A stretch of DNA of 64,000 bases. It comes from G963674835 sp963674835 (GTDB taxonomy: Bacteria; Planctomycetota; Planctomycetia; Pirellulales; Thermoguttaceae). The stretch is from NCBI GenBank assembly GCA_963674835.2, contig CAXXKC010000003.1:2728001-2792000 (forward strand). The letters run 5' to 3'. The notes under the pieces are model-generated. The model had not been told where the DNA came from. It did no database searches and saw only the letters and a program-made list of their open reading frames with translations. Positions 34,262-44,515 of this stretch are shown in pieces; position 1 is the first letter of the stretch, and each line of letters starts with the position of its first letter. The position numbers and the translations under genes were made by a program.

Positions 34262-35317
34262 TCACCGCTCCTGACCGTTGTCCAACCGGCTCTCGTCCGG
34301 CAGGGTCCGCTCCTTCGGCAACGGATAATCGCCGTTGCCCATCTGTTCCTTCTCCACCGCGTGGCATCGGAACTGGTGCCCGTCGATCGCCAATAGCTTC
34401 GGCACCTGCTGCCGGCACACCTCTTTGGCCCATGGACAACGCGGATGAAAACGGCACCCCGAAGGCGGATTGATCGGACTGGGAACGTCGCCCTCCAGGA
34501 CGATCCGCTCCTGTCGGCGCACCGGATCCATCGTCGGAATCGAAGAGAGCAACACCTGCGTATACGGATGCAGCGGATTGGCGTAGAGCTGGCTGCCCGC
34601 GGCCATCTCCACGATCTCCCCCAGGTACATCACGGCTACCCGGTCCGAAATGTACTCCACCACCGACAGATCGTGCGATATGAACAGATACGTCAGGCCG
34701 AACTTCTCCCGCAATTCGACCAGCAGATTGATGATCTGCGACTGGATCGACACGTCCAGCGCCGAAATCGGCTCGTCCAGAACCATGAACTTCGGGCTCA
34801 GCGCCAGCGCCCGCGCCACGCTGATCCGCTGCCGCTGACCGCCGGAAAACTCGTGCGGATAACGGTTGATATAGCTGGGGTCCAGGCCGACCTGCTCGAG
34901 CGTTTCTCGCACCTTCTCCGCCCGCTCGCGCCGGTTGCCCAGCCCGTGTACGATCAGCCCCTCTTCCACAATGCCCTTGATCGTCATGCGTGGGTTGAGC
35001 GAGCTGAACGGGTCCTGGAACACAATCTGCATGTCGCGACGCAGGCGCCGCAGCTCCTGCCCCTGCGCCACGGCCACGTCCTGTCCGCCGAACTCGACGC
35101 GACCCGCCGACGGCTCCAACAGCCGCAGGATCGTTCGCCCGGCGGTCGTCTTGCCGCAGCCCGACTCGCCCACCAGGCCCAGCGTCTGCCCCTTGGGGAT
35201 CTCGAAGCTGATGCCGTCGACTGCCTGCACGTGCCCGACGACACGCGAAAACAGCCCCTTGCGAATCGGGAAATGCTTCTTGAGGTTTGCGACCTTCAGC
35301 AGCACGTCGTTATTCAT
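34262..35317 (-). CDS. oppF: Oligopeptide ABC transporter ATP-binding protein OppF-like
   Basis: The 351-aa protein has Walker A ([18 protein letters not shown]), signature ([17 protein letters not shown]), Walker B ([13 protein letters not shown]) and the C-terminal oligopeptide-transporter extension with Cys-rich [16 protein letters not shown]. It is one of the two ATPases of the importer encoded by 34262-41520. Its start overlaps the oppD stop by 8 bases, so the two are coupled. It is last in the operon and converges on the oxidoreductase gene. Confidence 0.93.
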   Translation of the reverse strand: MNNDVLLKVANLKKHFPIRKGLFSRVVGHVQAVDGISFEIPKGQTLGLVGESGCGKTTAGRTILRLLEPSAGRVEFGGQDVAVAQGQELRRLRRDMQIVFQDPFSSLNPRMTIKGIVEEGLIVHGLGNRRERAEKVRETLEQVGLDPSYINRYPHEFSGGQRQRISVARALALSPKFMVLDEPISALDVSIQSQIINLLVELREKFGLTYLFISHDLSVVEYISDRVAVMYLGEIVEMAAGSQLYANPLHPYTQVLLSSIPTMDPVRRQERIVLEGDVPSPINPPSGCRFHPRCPWAKEVCRQQVPKLLAIDGHQFRCHAVEKEQMGNGDYPLPKERTLPDESRLDNGQER

Positions 35318-36353
35318 AGTGCAACTCGCCGGCAAAATGGCATCGCGCCCAGTGACCGGGCCGGATCTCCCGCAGCGCCGGCTCTTCCTTTCCACAAACC
35401 ACTTTCTCGTACGGGCAACGCGGATGGAACTTGCAGCCGCCCGGGAATCGCAACGGACTCGGTACCATCCCCTGGATCGTCCGAAGCTTCTCCGACTTAC
35501 CCTGCCCCACCACCGGTCGCGACTTGAACAACAGGTGCGTGTACGGATGCAGCGGCTGCCCGAACAACTCGCCCACCGGCGCATACTCGACCACCTTCGA
35601 CGCGTACATCACCGCCACGTGATCGGCCATCTCGGCCACGATCCCCAGATCGTGCGTGATGATCATGATCGACATGCCGAAATCGGCCTGCAAGCCGCGG
35701 AGCAAGTCCAGGATCTGCGCCTGCGTCGTCACGTCCAACGCCGTCGTCGGCTCGTCGGCGATCAACAATTTCGGATTGCACGACAGCGCCATCGCAATCA
35801 TCGCCCGCTGTCGCATCCCGCCGGAGAATTGGTGCGGATACTCTCTCGCCCGCCGCTCGGGCTCCGGCACCTTCACCTTGCGAAGCATCTCGACGGCACG
35901 ACGCCGCGCTTCGGCTTTGTCCACCTTCTGATGCAGCCGCACTGCCTCCGCAATCTGGTCGCCCACCGTAAAGACCGGGTTCAGCGACGTCATCGGCTCC
36001 TGAAAGATCATCGAAACGGCCGCGCCGCGGATCTTCCGCATCGCCGACTCATCGAGCGCGGCCAGGTCGGCCGACTCGCCGTTGTCGTGCAGCAGAATCC
36101 GCCCACCGACAACGCGCCCGGGCACGGAAATCAGCCGCATGATCGAAAGGGCCGTCACCGACTTCCCGCACCCCGACTCACCCACCACGCCCAGCGTCTT
36201 TCCCTTCGGAATGACCAGCGACACGTCGTCGACCGCCTTGACGACCCCTTCATCCGTAAAAAAGAACGTCTGCAGATGGTCGATCTCCACCAGCGGATCG
36301 CCGACATCGGGGCGCGGAAGGCTCTCGGCGGTTGCGGATGTCTTTTCGCTCAC
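35310..36353 (-). CDS. oppD: Oligopeptide ABC transporter ATP-binding protein OppD-like
   Basis: The 347-aa protein carries Walker A ([18 protein letters not shown]), signature ([17 protein letters not shown]), Walker B ([13 protein letters not shown]) and the C-terminal [16 protein letters not shown] motif. The chosen start is a GTG at 36353 where homology begins; the frame stays open to 36506 but adds a sequence with no family resemblance. It pairs with OppF to drive the importer. Confidence 0.92.
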   Translation of the reverse strand: MSEKTSATAESLPRPDVGDPLVEIDHLQTFFFTDEGVVKAVDDVSLVIPKGKTLGVVGESGCGKSVTALSIMRLISVPGRVVGGRILLHDNGESADLAALDESAMRKIRGAAVSMIFQEPMTSLNPVFTVGDQIAEAVRLHQKVDKAEARRRAVEMLRKVKVPEPERRAREYPHQFSGGMRQRAMIAMALSCNPKLLIADEPTTALDVTTQAQILDLLRGLQADFGMSIMIITHDLGIVAEMADHVAVMYASKVVEYAPVGELFGQPLHPYTHLLFKSRPVVGQGKSEKLRTIQGMVPSPLRFPGGCKFHPRCPYEKVVCGKEEPALREIRPGHWARCHFAGELHYE

Positions 36354-36400
36354 GTTGGTACCCGCTGCTGGTCTGGATTGAAAACCGGTCCGAAAAAGGT

Positions 36401-37720
36401 CTACTGCCGCAAACGTGGGTCCATCGCGTCGCGCAGGCCGCTGCCGACCAGGTTGAAGATGGTTACCGTCACGAAGATCGCCAGCGAAGGAACGACGATG
36501 AACCACCAGTAGCTGTAGTTCTCGTTACCCAGCCGCAACAACGAACCCCAACTGGGCGTGGGAGGTCGCACGCCGAAGCCCAACAAACTCAAGCCCGCCT
36601 CGGTAATGATGGCGCCGGCCACACCAAAAGGGATCGTCACCAGCGCCGGCGAGATGGCATTGGGCAGAATGTGGCGAAAGATGATCCGCGCATGCGACGC
36701 GCCCACGGCCCGCGCGGCCGACACGTAGTCAATTGTCCTTTGCTTGAGGACCTCGCCGCGGATGAGCCGTGCGATGGTCGGCCAGCCGGTCAGACCGATC
36801 ACACCCATAATGATGTAGATACTCGGCCCGATCATCGCCACTAACGTCAGGATCAGGAAGAACGACGGGAACAAGAGGACGATCTCGATCGAGCGCGAAA
36901 TGACCATGTCGGTCAGACCGCCGAAATATCCGGCCACGGCTCCCACCACGACGCCGATCACGATGTAGATACCCACCGCGACGAAACCCACCGTCAGGGA
37001 AATCCTCGCTCCATAGATCATCTGCACGAGCACGTCGCGGCCCGTGTTGTCGGTGCCGAGCAGGTGCGGATAGTAATCGTTGGCCTTCTTCCAAAGGTCG
37101 GCCGGCTTGCGGTACGGTGGCGCCTTGAAGATGGCGTCCAGGTCCTGCTCGGTCGGCCCGAAGGGGATCAGCGGATAGATGGCCCGTGCCTGGCCCTTCG
37201 CCGCAAACTGCTCTTCGGGAAACGTCCGGGCGCGATACGTGTTCACGGGGCGAAGTTTCGGGAACGAGAACACCACGCACAGCGCCACGATCACCAGTGC
37301 GTACAGCCCCACGATCCGTAACGCCCGCTGACGCCCCGATGCGCTACGACTCTTCCACCACCAGTTCAACACCAGGGACAGAACGATCCACGGCACGAAA
37401 CCCACTAGCGCCATGTTGAACACGAAGTCGACCGTCTCGTCCGGATTGAACAACGCCCGAAACCAAGGATAGATCGTCTCCGTGCCCGTCCCATACACGA
37501 ACGGCCGGTTGGAGGCCAGCACTGGCGCAAAGATCGCCACTAGGAACGCCGGCACCATAATCCAGAGCGAGATCAGCGCCGGACGGTTCTTCTTGAACTG
37601 TCGCCAGACGATGTCCAAGTATGTTTCGCTCGCTTCCGTTGCCCCGTGCGGAGCGTCGGCCGCCGGCTTGTGATTTGCCGAAGACGTGTCCTTGGCAGAT
37701 GGATCGTGCTTCGAACTCAT
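36401..37720 (-). CDS. oppC: Oligopeptide ABC transporter permease OppC-like, enlarged
   Basis: The 439-aa permease has the typical C-terminal domain ([20 protein letters not shown], and the EAA loop [20 protein letters not shown]). It is about 140 aa longer than usual: between the first membrane helix and the conserved [12 protein letters not shown] it has an extra membrane segment pair and a loop (about residues 70-210). AAGG precedes the start, and its first four bases overlap the end of oppB. Enlarged permeases of this kind recur in Planctomycetota. Confidence 0.92.
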   Translation of the reverse strand: MSSKHDPSAKDTSSANHKPAADAPHGATEASETYLDIVWRQFKKNRPALISLWIMVPAFLVAIFAPVLASNRPFVYGTGTETIYPWFRALFNPDETVDFVFNMALVGFVPWIVLSLVLNWWWKSRSASGRQRALRIVGLYALVIVALCVVFSFPKLRPVNTYRARTFPEEQFAAKGQARAIYPLIPFGPTEQDLDAIFKAPPYRKPADLWKKANDYYPHLLGTDNTGRDVLVQMIYGARISLTVGFVAVGIYIVIGVVVGAVAGYFGGLTDMVISRSIEIVLLFPSFFLILTLVAMIGPSIYIIMGVIGLTGWPTIARLIRGEVLKQRTIDYVSAARAVGASHARIIFRHILPNAISPALVTIPFGVAGAIITEAGLSLLGFGVRPPTPSWGSLLRLGNENYSYWWFIVVPSLAIFVTVTIFNLVGSGLRDAMDPRLRQ

Positions 37721-39612
37721 GAAACCTTACCTTGTCCTTCAAAGCTGATCCGCGGATCGACGAAAACGTACAGGATGTCCGTCAGCAGAATGCTGATCAT
37801 TACCAGGATCGCATCGATATAGATCAGTGCCATCAGCGTGGGAAAGTCCTTCTGCTCGATCGAGGCCCAACTCAGCCGGCCCATGCCGGGAATTCCGAAG
37901 ATGTACTCGATGAGCACACTCCCGCCCAACATCGCCGGCAGAAAATTGGCGAACAGCGTAATGACCGGAATCAGCGAGTTTCGCAACGCGTGCTTGAAAA
38001 TCACTGCCGTCCCCGACACACCCTTGGCGCGGGCCGTGCGAATGTAGTCCTGACCGATCACGTCCAGCATGCTCGTGCGGGCATACATGGCCATCCCCGC
38101 CAGGCTGAACAGCGACAAGCACACCACCGGCAGGAAGATGTGCCACAGGTAATCCAACGTGTAGCCGACGATTCCCAGGTCGCTGGCCCCTTCCGAATGC
38201 AGCCCGTCCATGGGAAAGATCTTCAGGTAGTCACCATACGCGAAGAACAGCAGGAAGAGCATCCCCGCCACGAACGCGGGAATCGAGTACAACACGAAAA
38301 GCACGAAGGAAATCAGGCGATCCGCCAACTGACCCCGTTTCACCGCACATAGTATCCCCAGCGGCACCGCGACCAGGTAGATCATCAACTCGGAGAAGAC
38401 CATGATCGGCGCCGTGACGATCACCGCCCGCCAGATCATCTCGCCTACCGGCTCTCGCGTACGCAGGGCCGAACGGCCGAAATTGAAGGTCACCAACCGC
38501 CAGGCTACGTTGGCGTACTGCGTGTCGGCTACGATGTTCCAAAGCCTCGCCAGCAGACTCGGATCGTACCGGTCCTTGTGAAACCGGTAATGAATCTGCC
38601 AGTTCTCCGTCACCTGGCGAACATCGTCCTCCGACGCGTCCAACGGTACGTCCATCGTCAGCGGTCGGCCGACGTAGCCGGCCAGTGCCGCGGCGGCCAC
38701 AGCCTTCGCTTCAAGCGAAGTGTCACCGAGCAGCTTTCCAACGAAAAAACGCATGTCGGCCCGCTGGAACGGCTCGAATCGGTCTGGGTCGTAGAACTCC
38801 AGTCGGCGAAACATCTCCTGCCGGTCTGGGGCGGCGAGAATCGCCTCGAATCGTTTCTCCAGCGCTTCCTGCCGCTCTTTCGACAGCGGTGGGTACAACG
38901 GCGGCTCCTTCGCCGCGTCGCGCTTCTGATCGGCCGCCAACGCCCGTTCCCACCACGTCTTCCACACAGCCTCGATTTCCGGCGTCTGGGCCGCGGAAGG
39001 ATCGCGCGCGTACGTGTACGTCAGCGGATCGACAACCATGCGAGCCAGAGCGTTGATCGCGCCGATCCGCTCTTTGAGGTTCGCCTTCGGAGACTCGATT
39101 ATCTCCATCGCCGGCAACACGCCATGAATGCCCACATCCTCGGCAAATGTCTGAGCAAAACCGCGGATTGCCGTGGCCAGGCGCGCGTGCTGAACTGGGT
39201 CGGCCAGCCGCTTGTCGAACTGCTCTATCCCCAGCGAACGAAGAAAGGCCAACCGCTGCTGCTCGTCCGGGGTGCCCGAGCCGTTCGTCGCCGCCACTTT
39301 CGCCAGCTCAGGCAACTCCCCAACGATCTCCTTCTCGGTCCGCCCCAGATAGTATGCGGCCATGCGGACCTTTTCGGAGTAGTTGCGGAAGTAATCGAAA
39401 TTCAGAATCAGCGGCTTGTCGAGCTTCAACTGCCGCTTCTGCAACAAGTAGGCCTCGTGCGTCTGGGTCGATCGGCCCGCCAGCCCCGACACTCCCAACT
39501 GGTTCTTCAGCGGGTCACCCGGAGCCAACTGCATGATGAGAAATGCCACGACCGTCACGCCGAACAACGTCGGGATCATGGTCAGCAGGCGTCGAACGAT
39601 ATAGGTCCACAC
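37717..39612 (-). CDS. oppB: Oligopeptide ABC transporter permease OppB-like with large insertion
   Basis: The 631-aa protein starts as a normal OppB (MWTYIVRRLLTMIPTLFGVT, MQLAPGDPL) and ends as one (FKHALRNSLIPVITLFANFL, then EYIFGIPGMGRL). About 300 residues, roughly 60-365, are inserted in the first external loop; they are helical, charged and without membrane segments. Ordinary OppB is about 310 aa. The extra domain should face the periplasm and could contact the binding protein or peptidoglycan. Confidence 0.92.
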   Translation of the reverse strand: MWTYIVRRLLTMIPTLFGVTVVAFLIMQLAPGDPLKNQLGVSGLAGRSTQTHEAYLLQKRQLKLDKPLILNFDYFRNYSEKVRMAAYYLGRTEKEIVGELPELAKVAATNGSGTPDEQQRLAFLRSLGIEQFDKRLADPVQHARLATAIRGFAQTFAEDVGIHGVLPAMEIIESPKANLKERIGAINALARMVVDPLTYTYARDPSAAQTPEIEAVWKTWWERALAADQKRDAAKEPPLYPPLSKERQEALEKRFEAILAAPDRQEMFRRLEFYDPDRFEPFQRADMRFFVGKLLGDTSLEAKAVAAAALAGYVGRPLTMDVPLDASEDDVRQVTENWQIHYRFHKDRYDPSLLARLWNIVADTQYANVAWRLVTFNFGRSALRTREPVGEMIWRAVIVTAPIMVFSELMIYLVAVPLGILCAVKRGQLADRLISFVLFVLYSIPAFVAGMLFLLFFAYGDYLKIFPMDGLHSEGASDLGIVGYTLDYLWHIFLPVVCLSLFSLAGMAMYARTSMLDVIGQDYIRTARAKGVSGTAVIFKHALRNSLIPVITLFANFLPAMLGGSVLIEYIFGIPGMGRLSWASIEQKDFPTLMALIYIDAILVMISILLTDILYVFVDPRISFEGQGKVS

Positions 39613-39690
39613 AATAGCTTACTCGGTTGCGTATAGGGTTTGCTTCGGTATCCGGCCCCGTCCCTTAGCCCGTACAGCCCCCGCACCGAC

Positions 39691-41520
39691 TCACCGCATC
39701 CGCGAGCGCGACGCTCGCCACTGCGTCGCATCGGTGCACGGGCGAATCCGGTAAAACCGAACATCCTCCAGGCGGGCATTATAGCCGCCCGTCTGCTTGT
39801 CGGCGAATAGGAACGTATACGGCTGATCCTCGTAGATCAATCGATGGATCTCGTGGTAAATGGGAATCTGCGCCTTGTCGTCCAACGTCACTCGCAACTT
39901 GTCGATCAGCTTGTCGACCTTCGGATTGCGGTAACTGATGAAGTTGGAACTGTACGGCGTGTCGGCCAGGCTCCCGTGCCAAAGCTGGAACGGATCGTCG
40001 CGCCACACGCCGCCCCAGCCGAGCATCGCCGCGTCGAACGCGCGGTTGTTGAGCTTCTCGAGCATCAATGCCCATTTCGTGGGCGATACGAGCACGTCGA
40101 TGCCGATCTTGCGGCACTCCTCCTTGATAATCTCCCCCACCGTCCGATAGCTCGGGGCGTCGGCGTAAATCATCAAATCGAAGCGCGCCGGGATCACGAT
40201 GTCACCCATCTTCTTGTCGAGCACCCCGTCGTGATCGAGGTCCTTCCAGCCCGCGTCGGCCAGGAGCTTCCGGGCCTCGTCCAGATTGAACGCCAGCGGC
40301 TGAAGCTTGTCGTTGTAGGCGCTGCTACCAAGCTCGAACGGCCCCGTCGTCCGCTCAGCCAGTCCTTTGAACACCTCGTCGATGATCTTCTGCACCGGCA
40401 CGGCGTGACCCAACGCCCGACGAAAAGCCACGTCTTTGAAGATCGGACGATTGAGGTTATAGCCGATGTAGCGATAACCGGGATACGGGAAATCCACCAT
40501 CTTCACGAACCCCGGGCTGTCCTTCGAGTCTGCCACGAACTTGACCCACTGCGAGTTGCCCTCGCGCACGGTCACCATGTGGCCGGGAATCACGTTGGGG
40601 TGATCTTGCTCCTGAATGAACTGGTCCTTGTCCGGAATGCCCACGAAGTCGAGATCGCCCTGGAGCAACTTCTGTGTCGCCGTGTTGCTGTTGGGGATAG
40701 AGCGATACACCACCCGCTTGAAAGGAAACGGCTCGCCCCAGTAGTCCGGGTTGCGGACCAGAACCAGCCGCTGATCGCGGATCCACTCCTCGTACATCAT
40801 CGGCCCCGTGCCGCACATCTTCGTGTTCGCCCAATGCTGGTTGAAACCGTCGGCGAACTCTTTGAGCGCGAAATTCAGGGCAATTGGCTCGCCGTGCTCG
40901 TCCACCGAGAACACGTGGCGAGGAATGATGTTGACATCCAGCGTGAAATCCTTGGAGAGGAAATACGGCTTGGTCCATTGAACCTTCACCGTGTACTTGT
41001 CGACGATGTCCACCTTGATCTTGTAGCGGTGGGCTTCGTCCTCCGCCTCGGGATCCTCATAGTAGCTGCGCAGCGAGGCGGCTTCGACGTTCGGATTCAG
41101 AATCACGTCGAACGTGAACTTTACGTCCAATGATGTGAGCTCGGTCTCCGGTAACAACCGGCCGTCGGGAAGCCGAATCGGATGCCACTTCACGCCGTGT
41201 CGCAAGTGGATCAGGTACGTCAGCGCCTTTTCGTCGAACTCCCAACTCGTCGCAAGCACCCGGTCCCACTTGTCCGGATCGGCGAAGTTCCGTTCGGCCA
41301 ACGGTTCGTAGACCTGCCTTTGAAACGCCCGGCTCACGTTGTCGTTGGCCGTGAGCGGATTGAGCGTATCTGGATCGTTCGAATAGGTCAGCAGTAGCAC
41401 GTCCCGGTCTCTCGAATCCGCCGGCGCGCGCGGCGATCGGGACCAGGTAAGGGCGGAAGCGGTAACCCCAAGACCAATGAGAAGCAACAGCCCCAAGCCG
41501 ACCGCGACGCGTCTTCCCAT
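39691..41520 (-). CDS. oppA: Peptide ABC transporter substrate-binding protein OppA-like
   Basis: The 609-aa SBP_bac_5 protein has an N-terminal membrane anchor or signal (VAVGLGLLLLIGLGVTASAL), the family opening LLTYSNDPDTLNPLTAND, and the characteristic RNPDYWGEPFPFKRVVYRSI and FRRALGHAVPVQKIIDEVF motifs. A DLDHDGVLDKKMGD segment near residue 440 resembles a calcium-binding loop. GAGGAG lies 9 bases before the ATG. It is upstream of oppB and completes the importer. Confidence 0.92.
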   Translation of the reverse strand: MGRRVAVGLGLLLLIGLGVTASALTWSRSPRAPADSRDRDVLLLTYSNDPDTLNPLTANDNVSRAFQRQVYEPLAERNFADPDKWDRVLATSWEFDEKALTYLIHLRHGVKWHPIRLPDGRLLPETELTSLDVKFTFDVILNPNVEAASLRSYYEDPEAEDEAHRYKIKVDIVDKYTVKVQWTKPYFLSKDFTLDVNIIPRHVFSVDEHGEPIALNFALKEFADGFNQHWANTKMCGTGPMMYEEWIRDQRLVLVRNPDYWGEPFPFKRVVYRSIPNSNTATQKLLQGDLDFVGIPDKDQFIQEQDHPNVIPGHMVTVREGNSQWVKFVADSKDSPGFVKMVDFPYPGYRYIGYNLNRPIFKDVAFRRALGHAVPVQKIIDEVFKGLAERTTGPFELGSSAYNDKLQPLAFNLDEARKLLADAGWKDLDHDGVLDKKMGDIVIPARFDLMIYADAPSYRTVGEIIKEECRKIGIDVLVSPTKWALMLEKLNNRAFDAAMLGWGGVWRDDPFQLWHGSLADTPYSSNFISYRNPKVDKLIDKLRVTLDDKAQIPIYHEIHRLIYEDQPYTFLFADKQTGGYNARLEDVRFYRIRPCTDATQWRASRSRMR

Positions 41521-41660
41521 CAAATCAAACTCCTCACTTCCCGAAGCTTCCCAGGACCGAGATGGACGGTTATCGCAACACCTACCCCTCCAGCAGCCAG
41601 ACATCTTCTGCTACGGCCCCGATGGCGCCACGGTTCGGGGGGTGCGCCGACGGGGGCAAC

Positions 41661-42521
41661 TCAGTCGACAGTGTTCTGCCGGCGCTTCTGATATTCCCGG
41701 CTGGCATCTTCCAGCGCCCGCCGCTCCTTGCGGGTCAGGCTCTCCTCGCCCTCGCGGGAAATCTTCTCCAGGATTCGGTCCACTTCCTCGCTCAGTTGCC
41801 TCTGTTCGTGCTGGGGGTCATGCACCCTCAGCTTCGGTCTCGATTGAAACGGCCGAAACGACCACCGTCCACTCATCCACGTCCCGAAATTCCAGTGAAA
41901 CCGATAGTAGGCCGCCGCCAACGCCGCCCCTGTCAGGTGTACCGCGTACGCCACGCCGCTGTTGGCCTGGAAGATGCAACCATACACGTCCATGGCCACA
42001 AGCACCACGCCCAACACCCACGCAGGAATCGGAAAGAAGAACATCAAGTACACGGTCTGCCGCGGATAGTTCAGCGCGAACAGGATGACGACCGCCACCA
42101 CGGCGCCCGATGCCCCGTACAGGACGCCCGTCACTCCCGCCAGCCAACTGGTGATCGCCCAGACCACCGACCCCAACACCAGAACTACCAAGTACAGACG
42201 CAAAAATTCCGTCCGCCCGTACAGCCGTTCCACTTCCCGCCCGAAGAAGAACAGCCCCAGCATGTTGAACAGCACATGCCACAGCTCGGGCGCATGCACG
42301 AAGCCATAGGTGAGAAACTGCCACCACAGCAGCGGGTGCGTCAACGACGAGACCTTGGCGGCCAGCGTGAGCGTGATCGCGTCGCTCTGGGGCGTCAGCA
42401 GGCCATTGGCCACCCAAAACGCCGCATTGATGAGGATCAAATACGCGACGGCCGTGCGGGGTGCAGTCAGATAGACCCCCGGCCGCTCGCGTCGATAATA
42501 GTCCCGGTCGTATATGCCCAC
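41661..42521 (-). CDS. Rhomboid intramembrane serine protease
   Basis: The 286-aa protein has six or more membrane helices with the catalytic serine in YGASGAVVAV (TM4) and the histidine in YAVHLTGAALAA (TM6), plus the L1 loop region HVLFNMLGLFFFG. The soluble C terminus (EEVDRILEKISREGEESLTR, then KERRALEDASREYQKRR) is an extra domain found on planctomycete and Bacteroidota rhomboids. It cleaves membrane protein substrates within the bilayer. Only 38 bases separate it from the upstream gene. Confidence 0.9.
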   Translation of the reverse strand: MGIYDRDYYRRERPGVYLTAPRTAVAYLILINAAFWVANGLLTPQSDAITLTLAAKVSSLTHPLLWWQFLTYGFVHAPELWHVLFNMLGLFFFGREVERLYGRTEFLRLYLVVLVLGSVVWAITSWLAGVTGVLYGASGAVVAVVILFALNYPRQTVYLMFFFPIPAWVLGVVLVAMDVYGCIFQANSGVAYAVHLTGAALAAAYYRFHWNFGTWMSGRWSFRPFQSRPKLRVHDPQHEQRQLSEEVDRILEKISREGEESLTRKERRALEDASREYQKRRQNTVD

Positions 42522-42559
42522 AATTATGCTGGGAACAACCCCTGTCGCTCCGTCGGTCG

Positions 42560-43558
42560 CTATTTGGTCGTTTGCGCCATCCGTTGAGTCCGTTCGTCGA
42601 TCTGCCGGATCGCCTCCAGTTGGATCCGCGCGACCTTGGCCGCCGTCTGGCGATTCGCTTCCGTCAATTGCTGGACGCCGTCGCGAATCTCCTTCAGCTT
42701 CTCCTCGACCGCGGCCAGATGCGTCTTGACCGCTCCCAGCTGCCGCTGCTCATCGGCGAGGGTCGCTTTCAGACTGTTGATCTCGCTGTTGCGGAACTGC
42801 TCTTGCTTCCTGGCGTCCGTCAGAGCGTTCTGCAGATAATGATTGTCCGTCTGCGCCGCCGCCAGCAACTCGAACAACAACGCTCGCTGGCGATAATAAT
42901 CGGTCAGAAGGACGCGATAGTCCCGCAACTGCCGCTCATATTTCTTGCCGTCGGCCTGTACCGTCCCGTCCTTGAGATACTCCTCGACGCAGTTCTCCGG
43001 AAACATGGCCTTCTTTGTCGCTTCATCCAGCTTCGCAAGCACCTCGTGACTGTCCGACGGCATCACGTCGTACATCACCCACGGCCCGAGGCTCTTCTGC
43101 AATTGATCGACCTCGGCGCGCGTCATCATGACCCCAGGCTTCAACTGAACCTGCTTGTCCGCTTTGGCCGTGACGATGAACACACCCAGGTAACGCCCTC
43201 CCTCTTGCACGGGGGCCTGATCAAAGATGTACAGCACATTGCCAACCTCGATCCCGTTGGGATTCGGCAGATCGGTCGTCACGCTCAGTGCACTCGTCTC
43301 CGCGTTGAACCCGCCGGGCGTTACGTTCGTCCAAATGCGCCCGCGGTTGAGCATCAGTTTGTGCAACTCCAGCGTCGCCTCGCGCACGTGGTCTTGCTGG
43401 ACCTCGCTATCTTCCTGCAGTGTCTCCAGCTTCTTGTCCATCTTCTCAACGGACGCTCGCCACACTTGGTGGACCTTCAACGCCCGCATGGCGAAGTAGG
43501 TAAACGAGAGCGACGCAAGGATGATCAGTCCAATCAGGACTTTGTTCCAAACGCTCAT
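42560..43558 (-). CDS. Single-span coiled-coil protein of unknown function
   Basis: The 332-aa protein has an N-terminal membrane helix (KVLIGLIILASLSFTYFAM), a coiled coil (SVEKMDKKLETLQEDSEVQQ), a central beta domain with VGNVLYIFDQAPVQEGGRYL, and a long C-terminal coiled coil (EEKLKEIRDGVQQLTEANRQ). Similar proteins occur in Pirellulales. It is first in the minus-strand series that runs through rhomboid and opp genes. Confidence 0.7.
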   Translation of the reverse strand: MSVWNKVLIGLIILASLSFTYFAMRALKVHQVWRASVEKMDKKLETLQEDSEVQQDHVREATLELHKLMLNRGRIWTNVTPGGFNAETSALSVTTDLPNPNGIEVGNVLYIFDQAPVQEGGRYLGVFIVTAKADKQVQLKPGVMMTRAEVDQLQKSLGPWVMYDVMPSDSHEVLAKLDEATKKAMFPENCVEEYLKDGTVQADGKKYERQLRDYRVLLTDYYRQRALLFELLAAAQTDNHYLQNALTDARKQEQFRNSEINSLKATLADEQRQLGAVKTHLAAVEEKLKEIRDGVQQLTEANRQTAAKVARIQLEAIRQIDERTQRMAQTTK

Positions 43559-43746
43559 GGCAAACTCACGCCAGCTTCATAAGGGGGTTGACCGACAGCC
43601 CACCGCGCCGCGACCGGCCGACTCGCCGAGGCCGCTGGGAGCGACAACATGCCCCCTACGCCCGTCGGATATCCGCCGGTCCGCCGTCTCGATGCTCTTC
43701 GATACATCCCTGCCGAATTCGCTTCTCGGATAGGCTCTTAATCTTG

Positions 43747-43775
43747 ATCCTATTCCGGGTTACGGCGAGTGTCAA
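43747..43775 (-). promoter_or_regulatory. Promoter of the coiled-coil / rhomboid / opp gene series
   Basis: On the minus strand a perfect TTGACA (43770-43775) is 17 bp from TAGGAT (43747-43752). The transcript would begin near 43740, leaving a leader of about 180 bases. It lies in the 411-bp divergent gap 43559-43969 shared with the MarR gene; no other element was recognised there. Confidence 0.6.
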
Positions 43776-43969
43776 GCTTCACCTGGCTTCCCTAATCCTC
43801 CCAGCAGCAACCTTTTCCGTGCCCCGCCGCATCGCCCAAAAAACCGGCAAAATCGATCAAGTCCAAAGGATCGAAAAGCCGAATCATTCAGCCATGAACC
43901 ATTCGTCGGCGATCGGTTCGCCCGGCACTCCGTTCGCGCCTGTATCTCCTCAAGCACCAGCACGTCTCC

Positions 43970-44515
43970 ATGCATCCATTCAGCGACGCTCCTGCCGATT
44001 CGGCCGCGCAATGGATCGAGCTCTCAGAACAGATCTCTATGTGCAGCAGGCGTTTGCGAAGCCGGATTGCAGCTCACAGTAGCGCAGTCCATCTTGGTGA
44101 TGCCCAGCTCTCGTTGCTCTGGGCCTGTCTCAAAACACCCCCCGAAGGAACAGACCAAACTGCCCTCGCGCGCAGCCTGGCCATTTCGCCTGCACACGTT
44201 AGCGGCCAGGTCGAGCATCTGCGCCGCCAGGGACTTCTGAGCAGCCAGCGGAGCATCCACGATCGTCGACGGCAGCAATGGCGTCTGACCCCGTCGGGCC
44301 ACGAAGCCATCCAGACACTGCTCACCCACCTGGAAGAGTGGGGCGGTCAGTTGGGCCGACACCTCGATCCTCGCCAGCTACTGGCGCTGCTCGATCTCCT
44401 CACGGCCGCCCTGTCGGACGATCCGTGTGCAGCGGGCGGCTCCATGCAAATTCCCTTGTCGCACGCGCCGGGTTCCATCACGCCGGCCCCCGCCCAACAG
44501 CGAGGTGCCGCATGA
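43970..44515 (+). CDS. MarR-family transcriptional regulator
   Basis: The 181-aa protein has the winged helix of MarR regulators (LAISPAHVSGQVEHLRRQGL, then LSSQRSIHDRRRQQWRLTPSG, residues about 70-115) with dimerisation helices on both sides. MarR proteins usually repress efflux genes and release DNA on ligand binding. It overlaps the TolC-like gene by 4 bases, so it probably controls the efflux genes that follow. Confidence 0.85.
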   Translation: MHPFSDAPADSAAQWIELSEQISMCSRRLRSRIAAHSSAVHLGDAQLSLLWACLKTPPEGTDQTALARSLAISPAHVSGQVEHLRRQGLLSSQRSIHDRRRQQWRLTPSGHEAIQTLLTHLEEWGGQLGRHLDPRQLLALLDLLTAALSDDPCAAGGSMQIPLSHAPGSITPAPAQQRGAA

